A stretch of DNA of 8,150 bases from an uncultured Porphyromonadaceae bacterium (GTDB taxonomy: Bacteria; Bacteroidota; Bacteroidia; Bacteroidales; Muribaculaceae), in contig CAJJQT010000077.1 of assembly GCA_905193995.1 (NCBI GenBank), forward strand, positions 1 to 8,150, read 5' to 3'. Made by a program: the position numbers and the translations under genes. Each line of letters starts with the position of its first letter. Position 1 is the first letter of the stretch. The notes beneath the pieces were generated by a model, which worked only from the letters and a program-made list of their open reading frames with translations, was not told where the DNA came from and did not search any database. This document shows positions 7,203 to 8,150 of the stretch, piece after piece.

Positions 7203-7256
7203 TAAAGAAAAAACCAAATCAAAATAACCAAAAAATCTAAACCTGCTCAATAGGCA

Positions 7257-8150
7257 ATGGGAAAAAAGTTAATCATCTTATTATTTCTGGTGATGTCGCT
7301 GCCGGCGCTGGCCCAGGATCTGCTGACGGTCCGCGGCACGGTGACATCGAAGGAAGACGGAGAGCCGCTGATCGGCGCGACAGTGCGCGTGGTGGAAAAC
7401 CGGACCAACGCCGTGACGACCGACTTCGACGGCAACTATCTAATTAATGTAAAGGCGGGGCAAACCCTGCAGTTTTCCTACGTAGGCTGCGATCCGGTAG
7501 AAAAGAAGGTGAGCGGGTCGGGCGAGCTTAATGTCGAGCTCGGCGGCATCACCGAACTCGAGGAGGTCGTAGCGATAGGCTACGGCACTATGAAGAAGAG
7601 CGACGTGACGGGCTCTGTGACGTCGATCGCCAAGGAGAACCTGCAGAAGACGCCGGCGGCATCACTCGCCAACGCCCTGCAGGGTCAGGCGGCCGGCGTG
7701 ACGGTGAACTCGCTCAGCGGACGCCCCGGCGCTCAGGCCGAAGTGCGCATCCGCGGCGTGGGCACGGTGAATTCGCCGTCGCCCATATATGTGGTGGACG
7801 GCGTGATCACGGATGACATATCGTTCCTGTCGCCCAACGACATAGCCTCGACCGAAATTCTGAAGGACGCATCGGCGACGGCCATCTACGGCAGCCGCGG
7901 CGCCAACGGCGTGATCATCGTGACGACGCGCACGGGCCGTACGAACCAGCGGGCGCAGATCACCTTCGACGCCTACGCCGGCATCCAGAAGCGCTGGAAG
8001 AAGCTCGACGTGATGAACGCGCACGACTTCGCCGACACGTACGTTGCCATCAACGGCAACCGGGCCTCGAAGCGCGTTTACGAAGAACAGGGCTTCAACC
8101 GCTGGCTGCAGCTCTACATGGGTGTGGGGGCGTCGCCCTATTTCCCGACC
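7257..8150 (+). CDS. SusC/RagA-family TonB-dependent outer-membrane transporter (N-terminal part)
   Basis: The first 298 codons are open to the window edge; the full family length is around 1000 residues, so the barrel lies outside. These proteins import oligosaccharides or other large nutrients across the outer membrane with a SusD lipoprotein lid, powered by TonB. Signal peptide 1-19 ends A-L-A before Q20. A carboxypeptidase-D regulatory-like beta domain spans about 25-95 (V-R-G-T-V-T then G-E-P-L-I-G-A-T-V, D-F-D-G-N-Y). A TonB-box region follows at about 101-111 (L-E-E-V-V-A-I-G-Y-G-T), then the plug domain with L-Q-G-Q-A-A-G-V, I-R-G-V-G-T, P-I-Y-V-V-D-G, I-L-K-D-A-S-A-T-A-I-Y-G-S-R-G-A-N-G-V-I. 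No STN domain is present. The start follows an A-rich leader with no Shine-Dalgarno, typical for the phylum. susD is expected downstream. The substrate cannot be inferred from this part. Confidence 0.95.
   Translation, partial: MGKKLIILLFLVMSLPALAQDLLTVRGTVTSKEDGEPLIGATVRVVENRTNAVTTDFDGNYLINVKAGQTLQFSYVGCDPVEKKVSGSGELNVELGGITELEEVVAIGYGTMKKSDVTGSVTSIAKENLQKTPAASLANALQGQAAGVTVNSLSGRPGAQAEVRIRGVGTVNSPSPIYVVDGVITDDISFLSPNDIASTEILKDASATAIYGSRGANGVIIVTTRTGRTNQRAQITFDAYAGIQKRWKKLDVMNAHDFADTYVAINGNRASKRVYEEQGFNRWLQLYMGVGASPYFPT

Larger units (their letters stand above)
6924..7256. other. Divergent AT-rich intergenic region between regulator and susC-like gene
   Basis: This 333-bp region has no credible gene. 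It holds a -7 element for the leftward regulator (6969-6976), an AT-rich middle with short inverted repeats (TATGTT/AACATA at 7011-7026; TTATAAAA/TTTTATAA at 7015-7036), the candidate operator (7078-7128), the rightward promoter (7128-7158), a 10-bp palindrome (7193-7202) and an A-rich leader up to the susC ATG. The AT-rich repeats in the middle could be chance in such composition. Confidence 0.7.

Noticed and set aside
6960..7250. 96-codon minus-strand open frame in the divergent spacer
   Set aside because: It covers both promoters and the AT-rich repeats, has low-complexity Phe/Ile/Tyr/Asn content and no plausible start context.
1..8150. CRISPR array, tRNA or rRNA, insertion sequence, phage or defence genes
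   Set aside because: No regularly spaced repeats, cloverleaf, transposase or integrase motifs, or defence-type domains were seen on either strand.

Overview
The window looks like a stretch of a GC-rich Bacteroidales chromosome, most likely a Muribaculaceae-type gut bacterium. The evidence is a SusC/RagA outer-membrane transporter, a Y_Y_Y/propeller regulator with a LuxR-type HTH, promoters of the Bacteroidetes TTTG / TAnnTTTG type, A-rich leaders in place of Shine-Dalgarno sites, and GC-rich coding DNA with AT-rich spacers. The family placement is inference; the phylum-level placement is strong.

Layout. Positions 1-1173 (minus) hold a PP2C-type protein phosphatase with a C-terminal membrane anchor. 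It runs off the left edge and is broken by a frameshift right after its DGMGG metal-binding motif. Positions 1174-1407 hold its promoter and a cluster of GC-rich direct and inverted repeats, one of which probably terminates the next gene. Positions 1408-1974 (minus) encode a SlyD-like FKBP prolyl isomerase with a cysteine-rich tail. A strong hairpin terminator at 2036-2065 separates it from 2088-3863 (minus), a WG-repeat lipoprotein with its own promoter near 3900-3931. Positions 4038-6923 (minus) encode a 961-residue membrane-spanning transcriptional regulator. A 333-bp AT-rich divergent region (6924-7256) follows, with a promoter for each side and a candidate operator made of repeated TTGTAGAGTT half-sites. 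From 7257 to the right edge (plus) lies the first 298 codons of a SusC/RagA TonB-dependent transporter.

How the genes fit together. The regulator and the divergent susC-like gene look like the sensing and uptake halves of a nutrient (probably glycan) utilisation locus. The regulator joins a periplasmic propeller sensor to a cytoplasmic HTH in one chain with no kinase or receiver. The transporter lacks an N-terminal STN signalling domain. Both facts favour direct one-component control over ECF sigma/anti-sigma control. SusD and any enzymes would lie to the right of the window. The PP2C, FKBP and WG genes share a strand but are separated by 113-234 bp with their own signals, so they look like separate housekeeping or stress units and not part of that locus. 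I saw no tRNA, rRNA, CRISPR array, transposase or phage gene, and I do not see a clearly new multi-gene system here.
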